Source of the DNA: JAJVID01 sp050247435
Lineage (GTDB): Bacteria; Acidobacteriota; Blastocatellia; RBC074
Length of the DNA: 64,000 nt
Assembly: GCA_050247435.1 (NCBI GenBank)
Contig: JBFWUF010000025.1
Coordinates: 52,650 to 116,649 of the forward strand
Direction: 5' to 3'
Part shown: positions 17,442 through 27,199 of the stretch, piece by piece
How positions within the stretch are numbered: position 1 is the first letter of the stretch
Layout of the letters: every line of letters starts with the position of its first letter
Made by a program: the position numbers and the translations under genes
Notes under the pieces: generated by a model
Told to the model about the DNA's origin: nothing
Seen by the model: only the letters and a program-made list of their open reading frames with translations
Databases searched by the model: none

Positions 17442-20400
17442 TCAGTTTTCAACCAGATCGGAACAATCGCCGATGGGGTAAGGAAACCCGCAGAACGGAC
17501 ATGGGTTTCTGTGTCCGCAAACGGCATCTTTCACGCGCGCGTCGCATTGCACACAGCGCAACTCCTCTACGACCAACTCTTCCGTCGAATGAAACCGCGA
17601 TTGATCCTGCGACGAGAGACTAGCGCCCGCCTCCATCATTTCTTTGGCCTGTTGATCCGTACTCATAAATGAATCGTTGCGCCTATCTGACGTTTCTTTA
17701 AACCTCGCGACGCGGCGCCAGAGGCCCGCCTCGCCTTCCGCTTCGATGATCGCGCGAACTTCATGATAAGCCATCGCATAGAGTTTGCGTGATTCAGCGG
17801 CTGAAGCTGTCCGCGCCAACCTCCGTTCCAACTCTTCGCGCGATAGCCTGCTCTTGTTTTCGATTCGCGGAAGCGCGGCGGCCTCGCCCGCGACGTGAAC
17901 CGCCAGCCCTTCAGCAATCCAGCGTGGCGCGCGACCTTTGCTCAACGCCTCGACCACCGCGTGGGTTAGTTCGTGGCGCAAAGTCGCGCCGAGAATTCCG
18001 CGCCGCCGGAGCAGGCCGAGCGGCTGCAACTCAATCCGCCTCCCGCGCGTCGCGCCGGCGGCCCAGCCCGATTGGCCCGTCGCGGCGATGAAATCAGCGG
18101 TCGCCGCGTGAACCACGACCTCGAACGGCCCACGCTCCGCGAGCCGCAGCGAAGCCGCTTCCAGACGACGCAGCAAATCCTCCCGCGCGCGTTCAAGCGC
18201 TCGAAGCATGTTCTCGATTGACCGCGCGCCGGCGTTCGCCGGATAGATGGCGCGGAAATGCTCGCTGGAAAGAGAGGTGTTCGTCGAGCCACGCGATTGA
18301 CTTGATTGCCTCTTTTCACTAGCCCGGTGATTTATCGCCGGGGTCAAAAAAGCCGGGTTGGCGCCCTCGTGGTTTGCCGGGCTGGTGGAAAAGCGATCCG
18401 ACTCTGCGCGCGTCAACCTCGTCCCCGGGAAATAATGATTGAGAATCTGGCGATAACTCATCCCGCGACGCGCCGCCACGTGCGCCCCTTCCTGACAAAG
18501 CCCCAGCCCGTGCCCGAAGCCTCCGCCGCGAAACACGAAATCATCGCCCGCGCGCGAAACTTCAAACAGCGAGCTTTTGATCATCTGCCATCCCAGACTT
18601 CGTCCGACAATGATCTTGAAATCCCAGCCTCGGATCACGCGCCGCCGCGCGCCCTCAATCGTGATCATCTCGGCTCTGCCTGTCGCGTCGCGTTTGGTGA
18701 CGGCGATTGAACTGATCCGCGCGCCGACATCCGAGCGCTCCTCGCTCCGCAGCGCCTTTGCGAGTTGATCCGCCGGAATCTTCTGCACCCAGCGGCGATG
18801 CGGCATCGTCACGCAGAAATCATCGCGAACGCCGCGCAGGTACGAAGGCGCGGGCGCTCCCCACAGCGTATGGATGTTGGCGGTCATCCCTCCGCACGCG
18901 GCGTGGAAATATGCGTCAACAACCCGGCGGGAGTGGTCGCTCAAAATCACGCCCGCCGTCTCCTCGACCGCTCGCCGCGCCGATGCGCTCTTCGTCTTCA
19001 GAAACACGAATCGCTGGCAATGCGTGGTGGAGCAAAAGTCGTAGCCTTCCCTCGCGTGCCTCCCAGGATTTTTCAATGCGAAAACTCGGCTGACGACAGC
19101 CTGAGCCTTCAACGCCTCGATCTCGTCCTCGACGCTGGATTCGGCGGCCAGCACGCCAATTAGATACTCCTCCAGCGGCAATTCGCGCGTGACGTTTTCG
19201 CTGATCGAGCGAACCTTGACGAAATGCGGAATGCGGAATGCGGAATGCGGAATTGTTTCGTTCGAGGCGTCGAGCAGCAACGAAATCCGTTCACCGCAGA
19301 GACGCAGAGAACGCTGAGCAAACGCGGAGAAAGAGACTCTCTGCGAAATCCCTGCGTCCTCTGCGCCTCTGCGGTGGATAGCCAAATCAAAATCACCCTC
19401 TTTGCTTTCCTCCCGCTCCCCCACCTTCTTCATTCCGCATTCCGCATTCCGCATTCCGCATTCCAGGATCGGTTTCGCGACCTCCGCCGCCTGCGAGCCG
19501 TGCGCTTTTTTGAGAAAGACCAGCACGCCGACTTTGATCTGTTCGGGACGCGGGACGCCGACAGGACTTTTCTCGGCGGCGAATCCGGCAAACCATCCTT
19601 GCGTGCGCCATCTGTTGCTGGCTGTTGAAGTCCCCGTCTTGCCGAAGACGTAGCTCGGCGCCGAGCCTAGACCGGCCTTCGACGCCGTGCCGTATTTCAC
19701 CGACCCGCGCATTCCTTCAATCAACGCCGCGCGATGTTCGGACGCGATGTTCAATCGAAGTTTCTCTTGCGGGATCAGATTGTGATCGGCTGAACGTTGT
19801 GGGCGGTAAAGATGGCCGCCGTTGACCAGCGCGGCGTAAGCCGTGAGCAGTTGAACCGGTGTAATGAGCAGATGCTCGCTTTCGCCGAGCGCCTCCCGCA
19901 CGCTCCAATCGCCGCGAGGCAATTCGCCCGCGACTTCATTCGCATTCACGCCTGTCTTTTCGCCAAAGCCGAACGCGCCGAGCGTCGAATTGAACGCGCC
20001 TTCGCTCAATCGCTCGCCAACACGCGCGAAAAAGTTGTTGCAGGAATAGGCCAGAGCCTGTGGCAGGTTGAATGGCGATTTGCTGACTGGATGCGAGCAG
20101 ACAATCTCGAAATCATCGCGCGCGTAGCGCGTCCGGCATTGATTGCGAAATTCGCGATCAATCAGCCCGGCGCGCAACGCGGCCAGCGCCGTGAACGGCT
20201 TGATCGCGGAGCCGGGAGGGAAAGCCTGTTCAAAAGCCAGGCGAGGATTGACGACCGCGCGCAGGCGGCCATTTTGCGGATCAATGATGATGATTGCGCC
20301 TTCACGCTGGCCGAGCGATTCCGAGGCGATCTTTTGCAAGGCTTCGTCGAGTTCGGACTCAGAGAGTGTTGGCAATGATTGTGTTGAATTGGCGGCAGAC

Positions 20401-20471
20401 TGAGCTTGATGCGTGGCGCAGGAGGCTAAAAGCGCGATGAAGACCACGACCTGTGCTAACCGAAACAACAT
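17442..20471 (-). CDS. Lipoprotein fusing PBP transpeptidase, SpoIID, peptidase-MA-like protease and zinc ribbon
   Basis: A 1,009-residue predicted lipoprotein (lipobox LLASC, Cys18). Residues 45-335 form a stand-alone penicillin-binding transpeptidase with all three motifs: S88-A-I-K91, S143-C-N145 and K278-T-G. Residues 336-418 are encoded by a repeat insertion and have no domain character. Residues 420-690 form a SpoIID/LytB domain (LPLEEYLIGVLAAESS; GFGHGLGLCQEGA near 652). Residues 740-925 resemble peptidase MA, with HELTH at 833-837 and WIAEGLA after it. Residues 935-1009 carry a zinc ribbon (Cys973, 976, 985, 991, 994, 1003). Start has AGAAGG upstream. Last gene of the alpha-2-macroglobulin operon, 9 bp behind the membrane protein. 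Each domain suggests peptidoglycan synthesis or remodelling; the fusion is unfamiliar to me. An internal ATG at residue 936 could give a separate zinc-ribbon peptide. Confidence 0.85.
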   Translation of the reverse strand: MLFRLAQVVVFIALLASCATHQAQSAANSTQSLPTLSESELDEALQKIASESLGQREGAIIIIDPQNGRLRAVVNPRLAFEQAFPPGSAIKPFTALAALRAGLIDREFRNQCRTRYARDDFEIVCSHPVSKSPFNLPQALAYSCNNFFARVGERLSEGAFNSTLGAFGFGEKTGVNANEVAGELPRGDWSVREALGESEHLLITPVQLLTAYAALVNGGHLYRPQRSADHNLIPQEKLRLNIASEHRAALIEGMRGSVKYGTASKAGLGSAPSYVFGKTGTSTASNRWRTQGWFAGFAAEKSPVGVPRPEQIKVGVLVFLKKAHGSQAAEVAKPILECGMRNAECGMKKVGEREESKEGDFDLAIHRRGAEDAGISQRVSFSAFAQRSLRLCGERISLLLDASNETIPHSAFRIPHFVKVRSISENVTRELPLEEYLIGVLAAESSVEDEIEALKAQAVVSRVFALKNPGRHAREGYDFCSTTHCQRFVFLKTKSASARRAVEETAGVILSDHSRRVVDAYFHAACGGMTANIHTLWGAPAPSYLRGVRDDFCVTMPHRRWVQKIPADQLAKALRSEERSDVGARISSIAVTKRDATGRAEMITIEGARRRVIRGWDFKIIVGRSLGWQMIKSSLFEVSRAGDDFVFRGGGFGHGLGLCQEGAHVAARRGMSYRQILNHYFPGTRLTRAESDRFSTSPANHEGANPAFLTPAINHRASEKRQSSQSRGSTNTSLSSEHFRAIYPANAGARSIENMLRALERAREDLLRRLEAASLRLAERGPFEVVVHAATADFIAATGQSGWAAGATRGRRIELQPLGLLRRRGILGATLRHELTHAVVEALSKGRAPRWIAEGLAVHVAGEAAALPRIENKSRLSREELERRLARTASAAESRKLYAMAYHEVRAIIEAEGEAGLWRRVARFKETSDRRNDSFMSTDQQAKEMMEAGASLSSQDQSRFHSTEELVVEELRCVQCDARVKDAVCGHRNPCPFCGFPYPIGDCSDLVEN
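19222..19464. repeat. Composite nested inverted repeat inside the fusion gene
   Basis: Outer arms are tandem GGAATGC heptamers (19222-19253) and their complement (19431-19464). Inside them lie the arms of a second element with CCGCAGAG/CTCTGCG words (about 19290-19379), the same type as the intergenic copy at 27200-27314. The whole block is 243 bp, exactly 81 codons, and keeps the host frame open. It encodes ECGMRNAECGM at one end and IPHSAFRIPH at the other. Confidence 0.9.
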
Positions 20472-20480
20472 TACCTTCTA

Positions 20481-21251
20481 CTACTCTTTCATCGCGCTCC
20501 GCGCCGTCATCTCCGCTATCGAACCGAGCGTCAACAACCAGCCGATGAACACCATCAGCAACGCCAGCGCGGTTTTGATCCCAACGGCCCAAAGCTCAGT
20601 CCACTCGCTTTTGAAACTGACCTTTTTGAACAAGAGGAAATAGACGATTGCGCTGAAGACGGCGCAAACCAGCGCGTAAATCAGCAGCGACCTGGGCGCG
20701 AGAGCGCGAGCCACGGCGCGTCCGAACCCCTTGAACGCAGCCGCCAAACCTTCGCGAACGGTCGCGATCCACAGGTGGATCGCAATCAGCGGAAGAAAAA
20801 CGTGGAGCAGAAAGATTTGAGCGGCGTGGGAAGCGATTGCGCCCCACGCCCTCGCCTTCGATTCAGCCGTGAGAGATTCGCTGAAGAATGTGTGATTGGC
20901 TTTTCCGAAGAGATAAAAAATCAACCACGCGAGCAGAATCAACGGCAGGCTGGCGAGGAGAATTTTCCAGCAGTCTTTCAACGCGCGCTTCAACAAATAT
21001 CCCGCGCCGACGCCGATTCGCACGTAACTCAATCCCATCGCCTGAATCAGGAAGAAGAGCGCAATCGCCGCAATCGGCAGGGTCATGCTCAAAGCGACTT
21101 GCGGCATCGTCGCTTCGCGCGTCGTGAAAAACAGATAGAGCGCGCCAATCAGCGCCGTGTAGAGCGTCAGCGAAATCAACAGCGCGCCCCAGTTGGCGAA
21201 GAGCTTGCGCGCGGCTGCTCCGATTGAATGGAAAACGTCTTTGATCATCAT
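20481..21251 (-). CDS. Multi-pass membrane protein of unknown function
   Basis: 256 residues with about six hydrophobic helices (for example ALLISLTLYTALIGALYLFF, LPIAAIALFFLIQAMGL, ILLASLPLILLAWLIFYLF, LLIYALVCAVFSAIVYFLL, ALLMVFIGWLLTLG). No known domain is recognised. The ATG overlaps the alpha-2-macroglobulin stop (ATGA) and its stop lies 9 bp before the PBP/SpoIID fusion start, so it is the membrane partner in a tightly coupled operon. It might anchor or scaffold the two large extracytoplasmic proteins; that is inference from context only. Confidence 0.75.
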   Translation of the reverse strand: MMIKDVFHSIGAAARKLFANWGALLISLTLYTALIGALYLFFTTREATMPQVALSMTLPIAAIALFFLIQAMGLSYVRIGVGAGYLLKRALKDCWKILLASLPLILLAWLIFYLFGKANHTFFSESLTAESKARAWGAIASHAAQIFLLHVFLPLIAIHLWIATVREGLAAAFKGFGRAVARALAPRSLLIYALVCAVFSAIVYFLLFKKVSFKSEWTELWAVGIKTALALLMVFIGWLLTLGSIAEMTARSAMKE

Positions 21252-24200
21252 TTTTTATCCAGAATGCTCAACTTCACATTCGCAGTGTTGGCCTGCACGG
21301 TCGGCTGATACATCAACTCCGCACGCGCGGGCGCGACTTTGAATTCGCCCGGAATCTGAACTCTCAGCGCGTACTGGAACGTCGCGTCGCCGTCGAAGTA
21401 GTTGACGAAGATGACCGTGCGCTGGTCGCGGAATTCGCGGTTGCTGTACCAATCGCTCCACCGCCCGTCGCTGTAATCGAGGTTGATGCCGCTGACGCGC
21501 TCGACCTGTTCGCAGCCCGCCGGGATCGGGTCTTCGATCATCAGGTATTGCGCGCGCGCGCCGTTCACCCGCAACCGCGCCACGATCAGATCGCCCGAAC
21601 GAAGCTCGCCCGATAGAGGCTCGATTCTCCAACTCGGCTTGCCGCCCTCATCTCTCACGCGCAGCCGCAGGTATTCGCGCGTCAGCTTCAGGTCGTTCGA
21701 TGATTGCGAGGCGAAATTCTCCTCGCGCGTGTAGTAATCGAGCGTCGCCGAAGCGTAGAGCACGCCCGCGCCGCGCTTGATCACCTTCACCTGATTGGCG
21801 CTGTTGATCTGTCCGCCTTTGCGTTCGATGACCATCGGCTGGCCGGCGGCGGCTTCCGCGGCCGTCACGCGCTTCGTCAATACCTGTTCGCCGTTCAGGA
21901 AAACTTCCAGCGTGTAGTCGGCGGAAAGTTCCTTGCTCGCTTTCAAGTAATCGCTCAGCGCGTAGATGGCGAACGCGGTGTGTTTGGTCGAATCCCAGTA
22001 ATATCCGTTGCGGCGATTCGCCACCAGCCAGCGCGCGGATTTCGGCAACAACGCGCTCTGCGGATTGATCTGCGCCAAAGCTCTGACCGCGAGAGATGTG
22101 GCTTCGAGGTCGTTGTTTTCGTTGAAATCAAGCATCGGGCGGCGGCGCGATTCCCAGTGCGCGTCGAATTCGGTCACACGCGCGCCGCGTTCGAGTTCGG
22201 CGACGACCTGTTTGGCGCGGGCGTCGTCACCGCGCGCCTTCAGCGTCAGCGCCAGCAACGCGCGTCCATAAGGTTGCAGTTCAACGCGTTTCGAGAACAA
22301 ATCGTTGACGTAACGCGCGTCGGTCGCGGTCGCATTTTCGCCGCTCACGTTCAGCGCGTAGACCAGATAGGCTCGCGATTCGGGATCAATCGGTTTGCCG
22401 TCTTCCAGTTTGCCCGCGTCGAGCAGATGCTTGACGCGTTCGCGCCCGCGATTGAGCGCGTAGCTGTTGACGCCGTAACCGGCGCGCTGCGCCATCGCCA
22501 ATCCGTCAACCACGTAAGCCGTCATGAACGGATCGGTCTTGTCGTCCAGCCACCAACCCCAGCCGCCGTCGCCGTGCTGCAAACCGTAAAGCCGGTCAAG
22601 CCCTCGCTGCACCTTCTTGCCCAGATCATTCGATCCTTTGATCGAAGCCGATTTCACTTCCTTCAACGCCTGCGCGACGATCACGTTCGGCAGGAAGCTG
22701 GACATCGTCTGCTCGGTGCAGCCGTATGGGAAACTGGTCAGATAATCGAGCGCGCCGAACATCGCTCCGGCGATTGACGGCGCGGCCTCGATGCGCAAGC
22801 TTCGCGCCTGCGTGTTGGCGGCGCCTGGCATATCGAGAATGAATGTCTTCTCGGAGAAGTCTTCAGCCATCGCGGCGGCGGCGCCTTTGGTCTGCTTCAA
22901 ACCCTGCGGCACGACGGGCAGCGGCAGTTCGACGCCATCCGATTCAACGTTGGTCTTGGCCGTCGCGAGCAACGTCACATTGCCAAGCTGCGAGGCCGAG
23001 ATGCGCCAGTCAATGCGTTGCTCGCCCTGCTTCGCAATCGTCGCCGTCTGCTGCGCCGTGTCGAGCAGGTTGGCGCCCGTGACCTTCAACTCGATCTGCG
23101 TGACCTTTTCGGAATCGAGGTAGTTGTGAACGATGCCGGAGACCGTGACGATGTCGCCTTCGGTCATGAAGCGCGGCGTCTCCAACCGCAAAATCAAATC
23201 CTTGCGCGAAAGCACGCGGCTGACGTTCGATCCGACGCGCAAGTCGTCTGTTACCGCGCGAGCCGTCGCCCGCCACGTCGTAAGATTGTCGGGCAGGTTG
23301 AACTTCACCGTCGCCTTGCCGTCGGCGCCTGTGACCACGTCTGGTTTCCAGAATGCCGTGTCTTTGAATTCATTGCGAATCTTCGGCTCGACGAGCTGGC
23401 TCTCGTTCTTGAAGTCGGCAAGCTGATACGAGCGTTTATTCGCGGCCAACTCCATCTTCTTGCTGCCGGAATAGCCAGTGAAGTTGTAGGCGGTCGAAAA
23501 ATGCGTCTCGACACGGTTGTAGCGCGTGCCGTAAAACGCTCTGCGGATGTCGCCCGACGAATCCGGCCTGACGCTGTAGATGGCTTCGTCAACGACGCCC
23601 AAGCTGACCTCGACTCCGGAAGCGGGCGTGCCGTCGGCGTTGCGCGCGATGACCGTGTACGACGCGGGGTCGCGCGGCTTGTATTCTTTCTTGTCGGGGA
23701 TGACTTCGATGTTGAGGAATTTGTTGCGCGCGGGCACGGTGATGCTCTTGCTGTGCGAGAACATCTCGCCGTCTTTCACGTAAGCCACGTTCAGAAAAAT
23801 GTTCGGGACGAAATTATCTTTGATCGGCAGATCAATCATCACCGCGCGCCCGCTGGCGTCAACGCGCCGCACGTCCATCACGCTGCTCATCTCGGTCGTC
23901 ACCAGCAGATGCGCTTTGTCGGCGGGCAACATCGCCAGCACGTGCGCCGTCTCGCCCGGCTGATATGATTTTTTATCCGCTATCAGCTTGATCGAGCCGT
24001 AATCGCGGTAGGCCCAATCGGCCCAGCGGTTGTTGCGGTCGGCGGCGTAAATGTATCCGGCGTCCGAAGGAATGCGCCTGCCGTTTTCGTAAACCGAGGT
24101 TTCGATCTGAATCGAGCCGGTGATCGGGATGCGGTAATCGTAAGTGGCCTCGCCCTGCGCATTGGTCGTCACTTCGGCTGAAGAGAGATCGCGCTTGATC

Positions 24201-26161
24201 GGTTTATATTTGACGTAGGTATAGTCGCCATCCTTCTCTTCTGTCTTCTCATATTTCACCTCGACGAATTTCAGCGTGACTTTTGATTGAATGGGACGGC
24301 CTTCGTAATCGGAGGTGTTGATTTTGATCCGCGCGTTGTCGTTCTGGTAATAGACGTAACGTTCGGGCCGCGCGAAGACAACGGTCTTGCCGCGCGTGCC
24401 GACGAAGCTGGCCTTGCCTTCCATCTCGCGGCGCGACGAATCGGTCACCTGGGCTTCCAGCCGGTAGCTGAAATCAAACGGCTGTTTCTCGTCCATCGGC
24501 GGAACGTCGAAGGAAATTTCCATTCGTCCGTTGGCGTCCAGTCGCCCCTCGCCCTCTTTCACCATATCGTCGCCGTAGCCGTAATAGCCACCTTCCGCGT
24601 CCTCTTCGCCTTCGCTTTCGCCTATGCCGTCGTCGTATTCGTCGCTGAACCACCAGTGATGATAGCGCGAGCGGTAGACGTAATACTTCACATCGCCGTT
24701 AGAGACTGGCGCGCCGAAGAAGTATTTCGCCTCGACGGTGAATTTGGTCTTCTCGCCGACTGGAACGAAGTTTTTCGGCGTCGTGACTTTGACCTTGAAT
24801 TCGGGCTTTTTGTATTCGGCGACTTCAAACGAACCGCGAGATTCAGCGCCGCCGATTGTCGCCACTATCGAATAGAAGCCGAGCGGCGCGCCCGCCGCCA
24901 GATCAACCTCGCCGCTGAACGCGCCACGCGACGAGAGCGGCAGATCTTTGTTGAATATCTCGTTGTTGTCCTGATCGGTGATCTTGACGCTGGCCGTGCG
25001 GGTGGTTGGCATCACGTAGCCGCCTTCGCTCAGCAGGCGGACGATGCCTTTGAAATAAACCTTCTGCTCGGGGCGGTAAACTGGCCGGTCGGTGTAGATG
25101 TAACTCGCCGATTCCTCGAACGACTCGTCGCCCTCGACTCCGCCGAAGTAATAAGGCTGCAAATCCGAGACGGCGAATTGATCGCTGCCTCTGGCCAGCA
25201 CCAGATAGGAATTGTCGGCCTCTTCGAGCGGCGCCGCCGGATCGAGTTCCGCCGCTTCCCTGTCCTGCCGCATCGCCTGTGGTTTCGGCTGATCTTTCCT
25301 GATCGTAACTCGCAGTACGCCATTGCCATCGGTCTTGCCCGACGCGACGCTCTTCCTGCCTTTGACAACCTCGACCTCGACGCCCGCGCGCGGTTCGCCA
25401 GATTTGCGGTCAACGGCGTAAACCAGCATCTGGCCGTCCTGCGTAGTTTTGTTGATCATCGTCAGGTTGGTGACAACCGCGATGGTGTAGGCGCGCAGGT
25501 CGCCGTTCACGGCTTCGATCAGATAAACGCCCGGTTCGCGTTTGCCAAGCGAGATCATCCGCGTGTCGTATTCGTTCTCGGTCGCCGTCAACACCTGCCG
25601 CCACGACCCGACAATCTGATCGGGATTGAGCAACGGCACGCGCGCGTAATCGGCTTCGTTCAAAGGCAGTTGCTCACCCGAACGGAACTTGTCGTTGAAC
25701 GCTGTGCGCGATTCGCGGCGGAGCTGACCTCGGAAATAGTTTTTGACCGTGCGATAGACTGATGATTTGAACGAGTGAAGGTTTTCCAGAACCGAGGGCT
25801 TGCGCTCGACGGTAGCCGCCACTTCAGCCACTTCGTTTCTGTCTTCTTCGCCCATCTGGTGCGGGCTGCTGAGCTGCTTGAAAAATTTGAACGGGTCTCT
25901 GACCTGGTAAACGCGGAAATCGAGCGAAGCGATTCCCTGATAGCCGATGTAGATGCGCGCATTCTCGTTCGTGCCGTAAGTGCGATTGGTCGAGAGCGAA
26001 AAGCGCGGTTTGATTGCCGGGCCTGGCTGTGGGCTGGCGGCTGCGGCTGGCGGCGCAGTCTCAGCGCCGCGAACGTGATTGCGTAGCGCTGTCAGCGCGA
26101 CCGTCGCGGCGATGACGGCAAGATAGACAAAAACAAGGGTGAGATGATTTCTGTATTTCAT
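21248..26161 (-). CDS. Bacterial alpha-2-macroglobulin
   Basis: A 1,637-residue protease-trapping protein of the periplasm. The N-terminus has one hydrophobic segment (LVFVYLAVIAATVALTAL), a signal anchor without a lipobox. Macroglobulin-like domains include YIYTDRPVYRPEQKVYFKG, the bait-region neighbourhood, and KDTAFWKPDVVTGADGKA before the A2M domain. The thioester motif GCTEQ (Cys1148) is intact and is followed by the alpha-alpha toroid (YGLQHGDGGWGWW). The C-terminal domain reads YLMIEDPIPAGCE. In E. coli one such protein (YfhM) is encoded with PBP1C and the other (YfaS) in a cluster with a DUF1175 gene; here it has both a DUF1175 neighbour and a transpeptidase-bearing neighbour. Confidence 0.95.
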   Translation of the reverse strand: MKYRNHLTLVFVYLAVIAATVALTALRNHVRGAETAPPAAAASPQPGPAIKPRFSLSTNRTYGTNENARIYIGYQGIASLDFRVYQVRDPFKFFKQLSSPHQMGEEDRNEVAEVAATVERKPSVLENLHSFKSSVYRTVKNYFRGQLRRESRTAFNDKFRSGEQLPLNEADYARVPLLNPDQIVGSWRQVLTATENEYDTRMISLGKREPGVYLIEAVNGDLRAYTIAVVTNLTMINKTTQDGQMLVYAVDRKSGEPRAGVEVEVVKGRKSVASGKTDGNGVLRVTIRKDQPKPQAMRQDREAAELDPAAPLEEADNSYLVLARGSDQFAVSDLQPYYFGGVEGDESFEESASYIYTDRPVYRPEQKVYFKGIVRLLSEGGYVMPTTRTASVKITDQDNNEIFNKDLPLSSRGAFSGEVDLAAGAPLGFYSIVATIGGAESRGSFEVAEYKKPEFKVKVTTPKNFVPVGEKTKFTVEAKYFFGAPVSNGDVKYYVYRSRYHHWWFSDEYDDGIGESEGEEDAEGGYYGYGDDMVKEGEGRLDANGRMEISFDVPPMDEKQPFDFSYRLEAQVTDSSRREMEGKASFVGTRGKTVVFARPERYVYYQNDNARIKINTSDYEGRPIQSKVTLKFVEVKYEKTEEKDGDYTYVKYKPIKRDLSSAEVTTNAQGEATYDYRIPITGSIQIETSVYENGRRIPSDAGYIYAADRNNRWADWAYRDYGSIKLIADKKSYQPGETAHVLAMLPADKAHLLVTTEMSSVMDVRRVDASGRAVMIDLPIKDNFVPNIFLNVAYVKDGEMFSHSKSITVPARNKFLNIEVIPDKKEYKPRDPASYTVIARNADGTPASGVEVSLGVVDEAIYSVRPDSSGDIRRAFYGTRYNRVETHFSTAYNFTGYSGSKKMELAANKRSYQLADFKNESQLVEPKIRNEFKDTAFWKPDVVTGADGKATVKFNLPDNLTTWRATARAVTDDLRVGSNVSRVLSRKDLILRLETPRFMTEGDIVTVSGIVHNYLDSEKVTQIELKVTGANLLDTAQQTATIAKQGEQRIDWRISASQLGNVTLLATAKTNVESDGVELPLPVVPQGLKQTKGAAAAMAEDFSEKTFILDMPGAANTQARSLRIEAAPSIAGAMFGALDYLTSFPYGCTEQTMSSFLPNVIVAQALKEVKSASIKGSNDLGKKVQRGLDRLYGLQHGDGGWGWWLDDKTDPFMTAYVVDGLAMAQRAGYGVNSYALNRGRERVKHLLDAGKLEDGKPIDPESRAYLVYALNVSGENATATDARYVNDLFSKRVELQPYGRALLALTLKARGDDARAKQVVAELERGARVTEFDAHWESRRRPMLDFNENNDLEATSLAVRALAQINPQSALLPKSARWLVANRRNGYYWDSTKHTAFAIYALSDYLKASKELSADYTLEVFLNGEQVLTKRVTAAEAAAGQPMVIERKGGQINSANQVKVIKRGAGVLYASATLDYYTREENFASQSSNDLKLTREYLRLRVRDEGGKPSWRIEPLSGELRSGDLIVARLRVNGARAQYLMIEDPIPAGCEQVERVSGINLDYSDGRWSDWYSNREFRDQRTVIFVNYFDGDATFQYALRVQIPGEFKVAPARAELMYQPTVQANTANVKLSILDKK

Positions 26162-26180
26162 GACTTCACGTCTCCGCGTC

Positions 26181-26996
26181 TTACTCCAGAATATTGAGGC
26201 GGTAAAAACCGAGGAAGTTAGGATTGCCTGCGACCGGACGCCAGCGTCTGTCGGGATGATGATCGAGCACTGCCAGCCTGACCTTCTTCACTTCGCCCTT
26301 GTCATCAGGCGATGAACCGGTGTGATAGACGACCCAGTCGCCGGCGCCTTCGCCGTTGTGGCGGGCGTCGCCGATGAAGATCATCACGTGGTAGGGGAAT
26401 TTCTGAACCCAGGGTTGGTGGAAGAAGAGCAGGTCGCCGCGCTCGGCTTGTTTGCGGCCGCGGCTGATAAATGTGGCGTTGTGATTTTTGAGCGTGCGCG
26501 CGTCGGCGAATTCGGAAAATTTATTTTGCGCCAAATCAGTCTCCTTGAACGAACCAAAATCGGCGCGAAAGAGTTTTTCGCCAAGTGGACTTCGTTTCAG
26601 GTCGTAAGCTTTCACATCGGGCGCGACGGCTTCGTAGCCGTCGCCTCCCTCGCTTATGGATTGAAACCAGATTCGGTCGTGACCGCGCAAGGCCTCGCGC
26701 CAGGCGAAGCGGACAAGCCCCGCGCAATCGCGCTGATCTTCATTCCAGGCGCCGCTCAGTTTGTAAAACTGCATCTCGGCAATGTGCGCGAACCAGCGGC
26801 GGAAATTGGCGCGGTCGTCGGACGAACCGAGCTCCGCCGCGTCCGGCATGCCGTCGTCGTCGGAATCGGCCCAGACGAACGCCGCCGATGACGGGCTGGT
26901 CGTTTTCTCCACCTTCGCCTGCGGCGATTTTCCGCAACCGAACCCGGCAAGAACAACAAGGCAGACCAGCGCGAGCGGCGCGCGAGTTTGTATCAT
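26181..26996 (-). CDS. DUF1175 family secreted protein (YfaT-like)
   Basis: About 271 residues from ATG 26996, which begins a signal peptide (APLALVCLVVLAGFGC) with a possible lipidated cysteine. Longer in-frame starts exist (27041, 27158) but precede unlikely N-termini. After a linker with an SDDDGMPDAAEL segment, the DUF1175 core reads FRRWFAHIAEMQFY, then DCAGLVRFAWREAL, and later FPYHVMIFIG. The Cys and His spacing resembles NlpC/P60 folds, which I infer rather than know. First gene of the operon, 19 bp before alpha-2-macroglobulin, matching the yfaT-yfaS neighbourhood of proteobacteria. Confidence 0.85.
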   Translation of the reverse strand: MIQTRAPLALVCLVVLAGFGCGKSPQAKVEKTTSPSSAAFVWADSDDDGMPDAAELGSSDDRANFRRWFAHIAEMQFYKLSGAWNEDQRDCAGLVRFAWREALRGHDRIWFQSISEGGDGYEAVAPDVKAYDLKRSPLGEKLFRADFGSFKETDLAQNKFSEFADARTLKNHNATFISRGRKQAERGDLLFFHQPWVQKFPYHVMIFIGDARHNGEGAGDWVVYHTGSSPDDKGEVKKVRLAVLDHHPDRRWRPVAGNPNFLGFYRLNILE

Positions 26997-27199
26997 CTGA
27001 ACCCTGAGTCGAATCGTGAGTTTGTTCAGCGAGCGATTCATTTTTGGTGAATGTTCGTTGCCGTGAAATCGAACAATGTCTTTGATTGCTGATCGGTCGA
27101 AACCGAAATGCCAGAATGGTTTGATACTTAACGCCCGCGTACTATAGCAGAAGCGCAATCGGCAGATAAACGGAAGGTAGCGCTAAAATATAATGCTGA

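Noticed and set aside
17442..20471. Sequencing error joining separate PBP, SpoIID and protease genes
   Set aside because: The frame is continuous over 1,009 codons and the inserted repeat block is exactly 81 codons, so no frameshift is needed. It remains worth confirming with reads.
24287..25762. 491-codon open frame antisense to the alpha-2-macroglobulin gene
   Set aside because: It is the mirror of a strongly coding frame in GC-rich DNA, with Arg/Val/Phe-rich composition, no ribosome site and no domain; the minus-strand gene has clear motifs throughout.
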